Origin: Phytophthora sp. 'mugwort'
Lineage: Eukaryota; Oomycota; Peronosporomycetes; Peronosporales; Peronosporaceae
NCBI GenBank assembly: GCA_033558025.1
Contig: JAUCEF010000007.1
Location: 2,232,001 to 2,296,000 of the forward strand
Reading direction: 5' to 3'
Length of the DNA stretch: 64,000 nucleotides
A program made the translations under genes and the position numbers. Below the pieces are notes generated by a model that searched no databases, was not told the DNA's origin, and saw only the letters and a list, made by a program, of their open reading frames with translations. Numbering within the stretch: the stretch's first letter is position 1; every line of letters starts with the position of its first letter. Of the stretch, positions 31,601-40,968 are shown piece after piece.

Positions 31601-31898
31601 GGAGAAGTATGTTATCCGACGTCGCATCGACGGCTCTGAGGAGATTGTACCCATGTCTGTAGCAACGGCCACGTCTCCGCGCCCCAAGAGCAGCAACGCA
31701 GTGACGTCCAGGCCAATTATCTCGAGCATCGGAAGCGCAGCTAATGCCCGCAGCAGCAGCGCGAGTACGAACCGGACGTCGCCCGAACGGGACGCAGCGG
31801 TCATCGACCCGCAGGGCCACGTCCGCAAGTTTAACCAGCAGATGCGGGTGCTGAGACGCAACGACCGGCGCGACATCAGCTATCTGCCACCTGTGTAG
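25674..31898 (+). CDS. Giant armadillo-repeat protein
   Basis: A single 6.2 kb exon encodes 2074 aa from the first ATG (25674); the ATG at 25713 (MSTKLLHQPS) is an equally good start. The first ~230 residues are Ser/Lys-rich and disordered. From ~260 onward the chain is a long series of ARM-type helical repeats, for example AVLVNVTTDVTALEDFASKD, QFAIEALFNLSLRRPSC, AVRTLSNLSFDNSCRSC, GLRALLNLSCDRQYHQKL and AMALRNLSCRQPWVEML, each with the LxNLS core. The repeats are broken by low-complexity linkers, including a Gln run near 29455-29480. The C-terminal ~250 residues are Ser-rich and end RRNDRRDISYLPPV. A scaffold role is likely. Very long ARM proteins are common in ciliates and flagellates, but a ciliary role is only a guess. 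Confidence 0.9.
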   Translation: MLQCQNHSELRTIMSTKLLHQPSGKEILASLSNDSKETKPGMLRSGSISPMDRRLSRGVSGNLSRRKSNSNSSGSNRQGSNISMKSVPEHGDDKDKPSSPTVLRLKALAHAVRARHSLGIQRPAQRKYQLQASQAGTDETEILMAGIQKTLEEDATSISPSKSKNSSNNHREMSSDAQSGREKSKVRFVNEDHEHPAHSAPSATNRKPSLRPPLKSATMKRGSTSKVSLHRVNTIRGDLSAFVATPYDVKPRETRDVSLDHRQNLGARLTCALSLYKLSCQVGSESAIISGGAIAQIADFSDVDDAKLVRYVAAVLVNVTTDVTALEDFASKDGMSALLELSWTPLMDVKVACTTALCRLAQSPARAAVLVRSRAITELMAMLTVPHVPLQQLVVSCIVNLVFHGHTFPDRVFLGDPQAVQSQLGLMNVISQLSTSPSTSQFAIEALFNLSLRRPSCLGALRGGGAEILHTVVSQLCKLVDGNGGGSSSRYLLSLGVPAPAWTADMSICMKLLHLVADTLANFSAFVEHHSIMGSHGIKSLSLMLSGALRDVGNWSSSVTTDERFRCTSVSCSRALANFSSNAELRRQSFSPELIQLATKLALMDHQRYAACPKDARTLMRNAVRTLSNLSFDNSCRSCFTEIPQLLVLLHAVTILPVISVDEVEQDSVPYQPAEEQQARARAQEQQQQDGRMPSMTKTHSERLDGVVESIELGTLSAPARLWYLRSSRSAYASSFPWTTDMSEDAKEDALLALLNVAHQASFANDLLRTLDGKLLAVAAEDVGHSRRLRYIYASVLSNLLFDSYLQQLVYGDQVVRALVSGFNFFETTSLDECVGHGDHDASVADLAASVSSEKTQLQALSLAFEDDQERFLASIFLIASELMNMANIELVVTLVLPCMRVYMELATTMPANAPLAHPQRIQLQRQLPITCYASASLFALTRAATQRRDSQKHLIHSEEAEAMLIAVCALPSGASGTAGTTTSSSSRGGVTQAFCAATLYHLCASTSVNQRVIQGLIDCCNANEESQSLLACSAAFAIISFTAEGCQQLVQCANLARALNRLGRTSQVECQQYAALAACNVSTVACVWTSAELKDFIVVALLRANSIQAKQIHAKTLSNLLSHGATRPEVVEDGVLYALMKLSQVMMSGTNSTTGTAERRLAEESASTSALPVNSSFPASSADEVFTIGLRALLNLSCDRQYHQKLLSNGVMAYLSAAVECKQPKSPVREASSSSIGRAPSFTDPAMTSLLFGASRRQQRQQQQQQLPLQCLASHLSTESRRFALAIICNLASYEDNHKELMRAQVTETIRKYVDGDTESRASAAMALRNLSCRQPWVEMLCERKTLHLLIVCTECEHPVVRQFAIEALVNCSLVTDSLHLFGEMRVPKAVLTLLEVTANALSTSSPPVSVSWELSSAQEHQTFVSEPTGTSTYMAALRCLQFIAHDDALALALMEQNIVLRLLPLLEYRALGADVSACELAATLIHTLAGKPRCAEALLRQRTVSLCALLHRRHATSGIIARECVRILMHLSTYQHIQLQLCETQAVHVVVSICGGGGAVSNPMVTARNLRLRECGAVTIRNLTLSVTEHLSLFYETHDDGGGILQDVGRTHVERPIDSLRDLQSDETDDGSAYDGDSRVSLMLERHMLHGIKYFQEEIVSGQASDRLLLEASAAIANLSTVKVFRMAMVRLGVVSTLLQLLTQPQPNTQRMTLSSPALSQAPTSPVRLRPMYRNTLLGRICAATLHRLVVEEGVAVDTRSQLVPSLLSVLRQTDEELQQVRYECEKISFFSASMTGDASVGITPRSSHGARRYTHVQTNTMMPPRPTDVIQQAVKGSIDADTAATSDESGAEPSPSSSDGRRMFGSCSAVLLPPAGACVRQTYREQKWMVYVLKTTLSSQSMIPQLEKKQMRVLGTPKLCFQDLVPVVIATSPPAAPPNGNSGSRSTNSSPYNDYDLVGESSFGGGYQLPVSMEKYVIRRRIDGSEEIVPMSVATATSPRPKSSNAVTSRPIISSIGSAANARSSSASTNRTSPERDAAVIDPQGHVRKFNQQMRVLRRNDRRDISYLPPV

Positions 31899-32083
31899 AC
31901 GGATCTGTCGGCCTGTGTGTCAGCGTTATAAAACACGCTAAACCTCCTTGTACTTAACGTAACTGTTATAAACTCTTTCGCGTGTTTGTTCTAACCGTTA
32001 TTTAACTGCAGATCATTGCTGTGAAAAAAAATCAGTCGGTCCGACCCCATTTCGCCATCAGGTTTGCCGTGCCGCCCTTTACC

Positions 32084-33970
32084 ATGGCCAAGTTCCAGTC
32101 CTCCTGGTCGCCGCAGTCGGGGGTCGTCACGAGCCGCAGCATCGCAACCACACAGCGCGAGCGCGTCAGCGCAACCACACAGCGCGCGCGCGTCAGCGGC
32201 CAGGAGAACGCCGCGCTTATGGCCAACGCCAGCGACCTCTCGGCCAATTCAGACAGCCGCGCCGCCGCGCGCCGCCTGCGCCACCAGTACCCGCAACAGC
32301 CCATCGCGCAGCTTGAGCATCACTATCACCGCCAGCACCAGCGGCCCTCAGTGCAGCAGCGGCCGTGCAAGTCGCACGGGCTCGTCGACGGCCCGCCGCG
32401 ACTCGTGTCGACCGCTGCCTCGTCCGCCAGCTCTTCGTCCGCTCTGCGCTCGTCGACGTCGCGGTTGCCGTCCAAGATAGAGCTGCGACGCAGTGAGACG
32501 GGCGGCGGGAAGGTCGCGCTCAGTCGCAGCCACGGGGCAATGGGCATCCCCGTATTTCGCAGCAGTCGAACGGCGAAGGTGAGCGCCAATTCGAGTGTGG
32601 ACGGCTTCTCGCCTAGCTCCAGTGGACACAGTGAGGGCAATAACGACAGTGTGGGGGTACAGAACACGCCGTACGAGCAGTGGAGACGACTGCGGAGAAC
32701 GCGCACCGCTAGTGGCAACAGCTGCGCGAGTACCAGCAGCACGAGCAGCTTCGCGTCGTACGTGGTGAACCCCAAGACGGGACGACAAGATTTTGGACTG
32801 GGAAGTGACGATGAAGAGGAGGAGGAGGTGGACAGTATTATGGATGTGGAAGAAGAAGAGGAAAGGCAGGAAGGACTACCATCGGTGCTAGAGCATATCA
32901 TCGCGCCGTCGTTGCCCCCGCCGCCGTATCCCGTTGACCCGTATCATTTTTACTGCAAGTCGAAGCGGACGAACACAGGAGCGGGTACTGCCGCTGCAGA
33001 GGTGACTAGGACCTTGGCGTTGTTGTTCGCAGACTGTGGCATTGAAGCCATCTTTCACCCGTTGAAATGCAAGTTCAAGTGCCTCAAGTATGTGCACTAC
33101 AGTCACGTCGAGTTTGTCGTGCGAGTATATGCACATCAACGGACACTTCTTGTGGAATGCCAACGTCGCAGCGGAAGTGTGTTGCTCTGGGACGGATTGT
33201 ACCGCATTCTCTACCAGAAGCTGACGGTGATTATTGACACGACTGCAAGGCCATGCGCGCAGAGCAGCAGCCAAAAGCGCGTAGCAGGGGATAGTACGTC
33301 AGCAGGTTCCGGTGCTCACGGCCACGGGTCGAACCAGCAGGTTCATTTGATGCAGTCTCATTCGTCCGACCATGACAGTCTTGGAACACAGATTTGGCGG
33401 ACATTGTCACTCAAGAAACCGACGCCCAGCTCAGGTGTTGAGGCGATGAAGATCATGCTCACGTCTCGGTATCTGGACGCAATGCGTGAAGGATGCGCTG
33501 GACTGGCGGAGCTCACTGAGGACGTGCAGAACTCGTGTCTGGTTGCCCATGCCGACCTGGTAACGCCGCTGGTGCAAGCGGCCGAAGCTACCGACCTCAG
33601 TATGTCACGATGTGCCGTCGGAGCGCTTGCAAATATTGCTCGCGCTGTCCCACGATTCCCAGAGAATGAGTTACTGCTGGCTCGACGGACAGCACAACAG
33701 CTTCGGATCCAAGCTACACCCGTGGTACTGGCACAGCTTGAGCACGCGAGCGAGCGGTCGCTCTTTTCGATTGAACTTCTTCGGGAATGTGCTCGAGCAC
33801 TTGGCGCGTTTGCCAGACTCGTGTCGGAGGTGGATCCGCGGTCTCTTGCTGCCTCCAGTGTAAGCGATGAACGCTGTCTACACATTCTCCGTTTGCACGC
33901 CAAACACCGTGATGCTCAGCTAGCCTCCCATTGTCGTACGGCTTTGGAGCAGTTGTGTCTGAACGTTTAG
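32084..33970 (+). CDS. Protein with KA1-like and ARM-like regions
   Basis: A single exon encodes 628 aa from the first ATG at 32084. Residues 1-280 are low-complexity: Ser/Arg/Gln-rich, with the near-repeat ATTQRERVSATTQRARVS and an acidic DDEEEEEVDSIMDVEEEEE run. Residues ~310-400 have a compact fold-like pattern, TRTLALLFADCGIEAIFHPL to TLLVECQRRSGSVLLWDGLY, resembling the kinase-associated KA1 domain, which binds acidic phospholipids; no kinase is present. The last ~170 residues are amphipathic helices with ARM/HEAT-like spacing (SRCAVGALANIARAVPRF, LLRECARALGAFARLV). It follows the giant ARM gene in tandem after 185 bp. The KA1 similarity is by eye and tentative. Confidence 0.75.
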   Translation: MAKFQSSWSPQSGVVTSRSIATTQRERVSATTQRARVSGQENAALMANASDLSANSDSRAAARRLRHQYPQQPIAQLEHHYHRQHQRPSVQQRPCKSHGLVDGPPRLVSTAASSASSSSALRSSTSRLPSKIELRRSETGGGKVALSRSHGAMGIPVFRSSRTAKVSANSSVDGFSPSSSGHSEGNNDSVGVQNTPYEQWRRLRRTRTASGNSCASTSSTSSFASYVVNPKTGRQDFGLGSDDEEEEEVDSIMDVEEEEERQEGLPSVLEHIIAPSLPPPPYPVDPYHFYCKSKRTNTGAGTAAAEVTRTLALLFADCGIEAIFHPLKCKFKCLKYVHYSHVEFVVRVYAHQRTLLVECQRRSGSVLLWDGLYRILYQKLTVIIDTTARPCAQSSSQKRVAGDSTSAGSGAHGHGSNQQVHLMQSHSSDHDSLGTQIWRTLSLKKPTPSSGVEAMKIMLTSRYLDAMREGCAGLAELTEDVQNSCLVAHADLVTPLVQAAEATDLSMSRCAVGALANIARAVPRFPENELLLARRTAQQLRIQATPVVLAQLEHASERSLFSIELLRECARALGAFARLVSEVDPRSLAASSVSDERCLHILRLHAKHRDAQLASHCRTALEQLCLNV

Positions 33971-34192
33971 AGAGGTAGCTGCTTGTAAACTGTAGCATAG
34001 CAAAATCGAGTACAACGCTTTCCTTATGGCCGGCCATATGCACGTTGTCCCGGTGAATAGTAATTCTACTAATGAATAACTCAGAATAGGCGTGACCACG
34101 ACGTAAGGAACTCCTTACTGGCTCCACGTCATTTAAACTGTGCTGCGTTAATCTATCCAGTTCTTGGTTAAGCTGACGCAGCTCCGACTGCA

Positions 34193-35160
34193 TCAATTTC
34201 TCAATCGCTCTGCAAAGATCCCGTTCAGCTGCGCCCAGTCTGTCATGGTAAACAACACAGGTTTGCCGTTGCTAGCGTCCGAAGCCTTGACAAGGCAGTC
34301 ATCAAGCGAGCTACAGCTCACGAGCGGATGCACATCAACCCCATAATTCTCCACAAGTTGACGCAACAGCATTGCCGAGGACATCACAGTATCAGGAAAA
34401 AAGCAGACACCCACATCAGCTGCAAGCAAAGCCAGCAGATCCGTCGCACTGTCACCGACGTACATGACGCAGGTGTCCGCATGCATCGTCCGTATTTTGG
34501 CAACCCATGTGGCTTTATCCATAGGCGACTGCACCTTCAAGTCAATTTCCCCAGTTGTTACGCCCTGATCATCCACCTTCATATCTAACCAAAGCAGCAA
34601 GCCCCAGTCAGCTTGACTCCTCACTCGCGAAGCCCCTCGCACTTACCATTAGCGATGATCTGCGTCATCTCACGTGCCACTCCAGCTTGAGTCAGCACCG
34701 ATGCCACGAGCTCCTTACTCCAATTAGTAGAGACGACACTCCACTCGTCGACGATTGCCAGCGTCTCGGCACAATTTGGTCGGAGCTGAACGTTTCTTGC
34801 CACCTTGACGAGCTCGTGATGCTGAATACCCCTCAACGCCCGACAGTCGATCACACGCTGCAATGAGCGCAGATCCGCTGCAGCGTACCCCTTCAGGAAC
34901 TCGCGTAACCCTACGTGGTCGAAGCGTCTATTAGTGATGCCCTGGTGCTGCCACTTGGTCTCGTAGCCGCTGAGGAGGGCGCTGACGTCGTCGACGTACT
35001 GCGTTACCAGCTGCTGCTGCACTGAAGCGGAGCTGGTCGCGAGTTGGAAAAGCAGCGAGATCGTGTCACGCTGAGTGATCGTCTCATCAAAGTCGACGCA
35101 GAGCAGTATGGACGGCGTCTTGGTGGTCGGATGGAGACGCATGCGGAGAGTCCTCAGCAT
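34193..35160 (-). CDS. HAD-superfamily phosphatase
   Basis: Two exons (34647-35160 and 34193-34584) are joined across a 62-bp intron, giving 301 aa. Motif I is LLCVDFDETITQRDTISLL, with both aspartates (DxD). Motif II is the serine/threonine in WSVVSTNWS, and motif III/IV is MYVGDSATDLLALLAADVGV, with the GDSxTD metal-binding acidic residues. A helical cap lies between motifs I and II, as in HAD-IB/PHOSPHO-like enzymes. Similar domains dephosphorylate thiamine monophosphate or other small phosphate esters; the substrate is not determined here. The splice junction restores the continuous strand QIIANDMKVDDQGV. A second in-frame ATG (35142) is possible. The gene start faces the OTU gene across only 94 bp. 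Confidence 0.87.
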
Positions 35161-35254
35161 CAGGAGTGATTGTCAGTTTATTGCTGGGGTATAGTGTACC
35201 GTACACAGTACGTACAGTACCAGTATACTCATATTTGGACGAGGGGGGGTCAGG
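35161..35254. promoter_or_regulatory. 94-bp shared bidirectional promoter with GTAC palindromes
   Basis: The two start codons (HAD gene on minus, OTU gene on plus) are separated by only 94 bp. Inside, 35194-35206 reads GTGTAC-C-GTACAC, a perfect inverted repeat. AGTACGTAC and AGTAC follow at 35207-35220, then GTATAC. This dense cluster of palindromic GTAC units is a candidate binding site for a dimeric factor serving both genes. Confidence 0.5.
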
Positions 35255-36269
35255 ATGACGTCGAAGAACGAGACGCTAGGCCAGGCTAAGCAGCGTCACA
35301 AGCTGGAAATGCGCGTACGTGTGTGCTCCTGTTTCCATTTAGTTATCCATGTAACTCGCTCTCGAATCCGAGTTCTGTAGCCATCTCTAGCGCTGTAAAC
35401 GTCGGGAAGTTACCTTCCCAAACTGACCTCTTCATTCCCCCCCTCTGTAGACGCTGCAAAATGACGTCAAGGCGTTCCAGAAGAAGTCGAAGAAGGACAG
35501 GATGAGTAAGAAAGACATCGACGCGCAGGTGGCAGCCATGGAGACCGCTGTAAAGGAGCGTCACGAGCAGGAGCTTAAGGCCTTCGAGACGGAGGAGGAG
35601 GACGTCGAGACCTCCGCTACACAGCCAGACGCAGCCCCAGCTCAGCTTGATCTTGAGTTTGCTATATCCTCTAGACAGACAAAAGCCCAAGCTAAAGCTC
35701 AACGCAAACGTGAGGTTAAGAAGCAGCTGGAGCGCGAGCGTCGCGAACGCATCGAAGAGGCCAACAAGAACACGGTGAGTGAGCGGCAGGTCGAGGCCGA
35801 CATGATCCTGAACCAGCTGGCCAGCTTTAATCTTAAGATCAAAGACATCCCGTCCGATGGTCATTGCATGTATCACGCCGTTGCGGACCAGATGAAGCAG
35901 AAGAGCCTCGGCGAGACGGCCGACTTCCAATACCTGCGGAAACTCACGAGCGAGTACATGCTCACGCATCCAGATGATTTCCTGCCATTTATGGCGTTGG
36001 ATGAGTCTGTTGGCAGTTTGGAGGAGGCGTTTGCGATTTACTGCGACCGAGTAGCGAATACCGCGGACTGGGGGGGACAGCTCGAGCTTCGGGCTCTGGC
36101 ATGCGCGCTGCGAATGCCCATCGAGGTGTTCTCGGCCGAGAGCGACGTGCTCGTGATGGGCGGCGAATTTGTTAACGAGAACGATGAAAGTGCGTCCAAG
36201 CTACAGCTGACGTATCATTTGCACTACTACACGCTAGGCGAGCACTTCAACTCAGTCACACGCGTGTGA
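35255..36269 (+). CDS. OTU-domain deubiquitinase, OTUD6-like
   Basis: Two exons (35255-35314 and 35451-36269) with a 136-bp intron give 292 aa. The N-terminal ~120 residues are a charged coiled coil (KQRHKLEMRTLQNDVKAFQKK shortened: HKLEMRTLQNDVKAF) as in OTUD6. The OTU domain follows: IPSDGHCMYHAVADQ contains the catalytic Cys159 with Asp156, and the catalytic histidine is H285 in LGEHFNSV. WGGQLELRALACALRMPIEV is the typical central helix. The family cleaves ubiquitin chains; OTUD6B is linked to control of protein synthesis and proteasome assembly. The protein is cytosolic, with no targeting signal. All catalytic residues are in place. Confidence 0.93.
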
Positions 36270-36652
36270 AATGGTTAGAAGCTAGATTACCGCAATGTAT
36301 TCAGCGCGTGAAGCGACACCGTACTAGAGGATAAAGCAGCATTTAAAGGAAAGCGTTTGTATTCGTTGCCAATGCTACATTCTGTCGCAACAACTAGAAG
36401 GAAAAGTGACGCCCTGTGCCTCGATCAGTATCAAATAACATGACACTTCAATCAAACCACGCGGCACCTTTTCCGCTAATGGCCGTACCCATGTTCTACG
36501 GTAGCCGGACAACAGTTCAGGAACATGTACAGTACACGAATTATTTAGATAAATTCATGTAAAAAAGATGCTTCACGATTCGTTAACCAAAAACTCGATA
36601 GAATTAAGCGACACTGTGAAGTTTAAAAGCGGCCGAGCCAACAATGAGCTCC
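36270..36652. other. Convergent intergenic spacer
   Basis: This 383-bp, AT-richer sequence lies between two convergent stop codons. I see nothing beyond presumptive 3' UTRs. Confidence 0.6.
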
Positions 36653-38089
36653 CTACAATAGAATTTCATCGTGGTAGCTCTGCGTGAGGGTCTTGTGTGG
36701 CAGCACGATGCAGTTGCGAATAATCACCTCTGGGTTTGCGATGACAGACACGCCGAAGATTGTAACGTCGCGCACGAGCGCCGTCTCCGCCGAGTGGACC
36801 TGGATCTGCGACGCGTTGGGTGGCTGGCCTTCGACACGAGCCCACTGCCCGATAATCGAGTTCCAACCGATGACGGAGAAGAGGACGCACGCGTGATCCT
36901 TGATGGTCACGCCCTCGAGAATGATAGAGTGGGCTACTCGTACTCCCGGTCCGACGGTAACACCTGCTGCAATCGTCACGTTGGGACCCAGCTTCGCCGT
37001 TGGGTGCACATTGGCCGATGAGTCCACCACCACGTTGCCCTCAATAATCGGTGACAGTTTTCCGCCCGTTGTGCTCAAAGCACTGGGGTTTGTAAAGCGA
37101 AATCGCTGCATGTAGAGCTCCGAGCACGTGATTGCCATGCCAGGCGTCTTGATCTGGCACCAGAAGTCGCCAAGCTCGTACAGGTACAGACAGTGCTGAT
37201 CGGCCAGCGGCAACAACACATCTTGTTCCAATCTGCCACGCAATACCCAAGAACACACACACAAAAGTTAACTCGATTGCCACTAAAGCACGATACCAAC
37301 AACATTTTGTACTCCAAATTGCAAGACGCACCGAAGATTGTCAAGGTTGCTGAACTCCGGGAAAAGCTTCTTGAGGTCATGTTGCGTATTGGCTTCCGAA
37401 CTGGACTCGCTGCGCAGTCGCTGCCGACTGATCTTGTCCCCCACGCTGACGATCGTGTCCATGAGCGACACGTCGAAGAGGTAGACGCCGCAGTTGATAA
37501 TATCACTCACGAATGTCTCTGGCTTCTCGGCCCAGTGGAGGATCTCCTTGGTCATAGGGTCCGCCACCAAGCAGCCGTATTTTTTAGCCTCGTCGTGGAA
37601 CACGCGCTTGCCCAGCACTGTGCACGAACCCTTGTGCTTCAAGTGGAAGTGCATCATCTCGTTGAGGGGAAAGGAGCAGCACACGTCGCAGTGTAGCACG
37701 AAGAGACTGGCGGGGTCTCCGTCAAGAATCTCGTCCCGGAAGAAGCGAATTCCGCCGGCTGTGCCCAGCGCCTTGTCCTCGCGCAAGTAGCGGATCTGCA
37801 CGTTAAAGCGGCACCACACCGAGTCGAAGAAGCGTGAGAAAAGGCCCTCGTCGTACGAGCCGATCATGAGAATCTCCTGGAGATTGGGCACGCGCGCGCA
37901 GGCCTCAACATGGAAGTAGAGCATCTCCCGGCCGGCCAACTGGAAGAGCGGCTTGGGCAGGTCCAATGACAGCGGGCGGAAGTGGTTACCCTGCTGGTTG
38001 GGCCCGCCGATGAGGATCACGGCCTTGGATGGAGGGAAGAGCGCATCATCCGCCCCACCACATGCGGCTGCCCCCGACGTCGACGACAT
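36653..38089 (-). CDS. GMPPA: GDP-mannose pyrophosphorylase alpha-type subunit
   Basis: Exons 37332-38089 and 36653-37232 are joined over a 99-bp intron, giving 445 aa. The nucleotidyltransferase fold opens AVILIGGPNQQGNHFRPLSL, then LPKPLFQLAGREMLYFHVEA and REDKALGTAGGIRFFRDEI. The C-terminal half is a left-handed beta-helix of hexapeptides (GVTVGPGVRVAHSIILEGV) and ends with the GMPPA-type IRNCIVLPHKTL. The catalytic loop reads GGPNQQGNHFRP rather than the GGxGTRLRP of active beta subunits, fitting the animal GMPPA subunit that regulates GMPPB. The complex makes GDP-mannose for glycosylation. The beta subunit is not in this window. The gene diverges from SIN1 across 258 bp. Confidence 0.92.
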
Positions 38090-38347
38090 GCTGGAGAGCT
38101 CGAGAGACTGGAGCCGTGAGACGATCGCCGCACCTTGCCTTATCTTCTGGGTCGACTCGAAGATAGAAGCAGTGGTGTAGTTGTGACAAATCTAATCGCA
38201 TAGATATGTAATTACAGGAGAAGCTGAGTATATGGTCACTTGGATAAATAGTTTCTTCGAACTTGGAAGCATTGCTTTCTTGAAGAGAGGGAGTGCGGTA
38301 CTACTGTAGACCCGTCGTCTCTATTGCATTCCACCGCGCCGGACGCC

Positions 38348-40593
38348 ATGCAGTTCACGGAGCTAAGCGAGCTCAACCACGTGGTGGGGCTCATGCGGCT
38401 GGCGTCCTGTAACAGCCCCACGTTCCACGACCGGCAGGACTCGGAGGTGGACCGCATCTATAATTCGTCGCCCAAGATGGAGTCCCAGCTACGTAATTCG
38501 TGGATCGACAAGATGACTGCCTTCAAGCCGCTGGCGTCGGCCTCCGGGGTATCTTCCTCAGGGGGAAAGAAGTCACCCAAGGGCTTGCGCAAGGTCAGCA
38601 ACTCTAGCATCTTGGCGTCTAATGGCGGGAAAACTGGAGACGACGCGGCGGCCATGACGCGGGAGGGCAGGGAGAAGAGCGTCGCCTCTAGCAGCGTCTC
38701 GAGACGACGCACATCCACCCAGGCTGGACGTGCTGACAAAAAGAGCAATGCCAGTGTCAAGGACGGAGACAAGGAGGACGGCGTAGCTGGAACGGACAAG
38801 AAGCAGCCAGATGGTGGCTTCACTTTCGAGAAGGAGGAGGTGCCCCCGATCTCGTTCCACGACTCCTCGCTGCTGGACAAGGCGCTTAAGGGTCCCGCAG
38901 CGGCAGCTATGGGTGCGAGGCCGCCCATGATGGGGGCAGATGGAGGCGCCGTGTTGCACCTGACGATTTATTTGCCCACGAGGGAAGAGATGAAGATCGA
39001 TGTAGGTTCAGGCGTGATGGAGTGGGGTGACGTGACGTGGTGTTGACTTGGTATGGTTGGTTGGCGCTTTTTGGTAGTTGTACGATGTGTCGACGGTGGA
39101 CGAAGCTATTCAGGAGCTGCTACTTGTTCATCAGATAGACGCACGCCAACCGGTGCTGTATTACGGCCACCCGGAGTGCTATGAACTTCGACTGCACGAC
39201 TCTGACGGCATTCCAGATGAGGATTTCCCAGGTTTGTTGTTGTATTACGTTGTTGGTGTATACTGTGGAGAAGTGCTGATGTGCTGGATGCTTTTCCTTT
39301 TGGTACCAGCACTCGACCGCTCGAGGAAGATCAAAAACTTTGGTGACGCTGGAGGCCACGAGTACTGTTTGTGTGAGCGGCCAGACGCGTGCCCGCCTTC
39401 CGGTGATGCTCCTGCCGGTACGGCAACGCTGTATGACGTTGCAGGTGTTCTTATCTACTGCTCATCTTTTTATGGTTGTTGCTTGTTGGTGTGGTGTGCT
39501 TTATAGATGTTGCTGTGCCTGCCGCTGTGGCGAAACCTAGTGCTGCTGCTGCCAAGGCACCGCTGCCCAATGACAAGGCTTTCCTTAAGATCTTCATGTG
39601 CGGGTTACCACTCTTTTTCGTTGATTTGGAATCACTGTCTGATGGTGATCTTTCAATCTTTGCGGAACCTTTTAGGCCAAGGAGTGACGACTACACGGTG
39701 GTGGCCATTGACGGCATGACAGTGGGCCAGGATTTGCTTCCAACTCTGAACAAGAAGCATCGGCTCCAGCTTTTCCAAGAACTGTACGTGTTAAAGATCA
39801 GCGAGGCAGACCGGGAACGATTGGATCTTGCTAGCGATGAGATCGATATGCATACCAAGTTGCGGCCGCTGAATCTCCACGAAGTTACACTTGCCACTAG
39901 TAAGCTGCTTTCGTCAATCTGTGTTGTGTGAACGTGGAAGACTGAGAGACCGCGTGATATGTGATGTTCTTGCCTCGTCTAGAAATCTTTGCCGACGCCC
40001 CTCAGATTTCTGCTCCAGCTCCGTCGGCAGTAGAGGAAACAGCAAATGTTGACAGTCGTTCCCGTCCGCCTCCAGAGACGTTTATGTTTAACGATGTCAC
40101 AGCCGCCATGTTTAAGGAATGGCACGTTATTAAGAAGAACAAGTACGGCAAGAAGCAGCAGCGTATGCTGGGTATCGATCTCAACAAGATTTACAACCGC
40201 AAAGTGGGAGAGCGCGTCATCACATCGAGCAAGTCTACCAAAATTGTACGTGCGGAGTCTTGCTGCTGCTATGTACGTGTATTCACTCGTATCTTACATG
40301 GGTAATTCAACTTATTTGTGTGGCATACAGGCGGAGAGGCCAATGTCTGGTGTGGTTTGGGTGCGTTTCAACCAAGACCCGTCCGAGTTCCAGATCTACT
40401 TTAAAGACAGCATTGAGGAGATTATTACAGACTACACTGCAGACTCGCCGTATGAATGTGGTACGTCGTGCACTAGTGTAGATTTGACAGTAGCTACTGA
40501 ATGCGAGCTAACTGCACATCCTTTCATGCGTCGTCAACTTGAACAGCCGAGATCGTCGCGAAGCTCAAGTACATTCTCTCGCGTAGGAAGTGA
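38348..40593 (+). CDS. SIN1: SIN1/AVO1 subunit of TOR complex 2
   Basis: Seven exons are reconstructed: 38348-39001, 39078-39231, 39310-39444, 39507-39899, 39983-40245, 40331-40460 and 40547-40593. They give 591 aa with introns of 62-86 bp. The CRIM domain (~200-290) is diagnostic: PVLYYGHPECYELRLHDSDG, then IPDEDFPALDRSRKIKNFG. The central part (~310-440) fits the Ras-binding-like region. The C-terminus (~475-591) is the SIN1-type PH domain: FMFNDVTAAMFKEWHVIKK, then GVVWVRFNQDPSEFQIYFK, ending KLKYILSRRK. SIN1 recruits AGC-kinase substrates to TORC2 at the plasma membrane. All six junctions preserve the family motifs. The N-terminal ~190 residues are Ser/Lys-rich and disordered. Confidence 0.93.
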
Positions 40594-40968
40594 GTTAGCC
40601 AAACATGCACAATGTCTTTTTTAATGTTGTAAGTAAGCTCAGCCTCCGATATCCTCAGTCATGCACTCTCCAAATTACTTGTACTACAGTAGTATTGCCT
40701 CAACATAAAATTTAAAGACAATAATGGTGCGCGTCTCAATTTTATTCCCTGGGATTGTTTTATTCCAACCGCTGATAAGCAAGTAGCCGTCTCCACAACT
40801 GCAGCAGCAACACCACACAACGAGATAAGCTCGCTGACAGCACGCAGCAGCTCCTAGCCAAAGTGGTGCTATAACTGCAACACGGAACACGACCGCTTGA
40901 ACCACCCACGTCCGGAAAGTACAAGACCGAGAAAGCCTGGTTTCAGTGTGTGTGTGTGGCTAGGCCGC
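40594..40968. other. Convergent intergenic spacer
   Basis: 375 bp between the stop codons of SIN1 and eL18. A short GT run occurs near 40949-40960. I see no gene. Confidence 0.6.
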
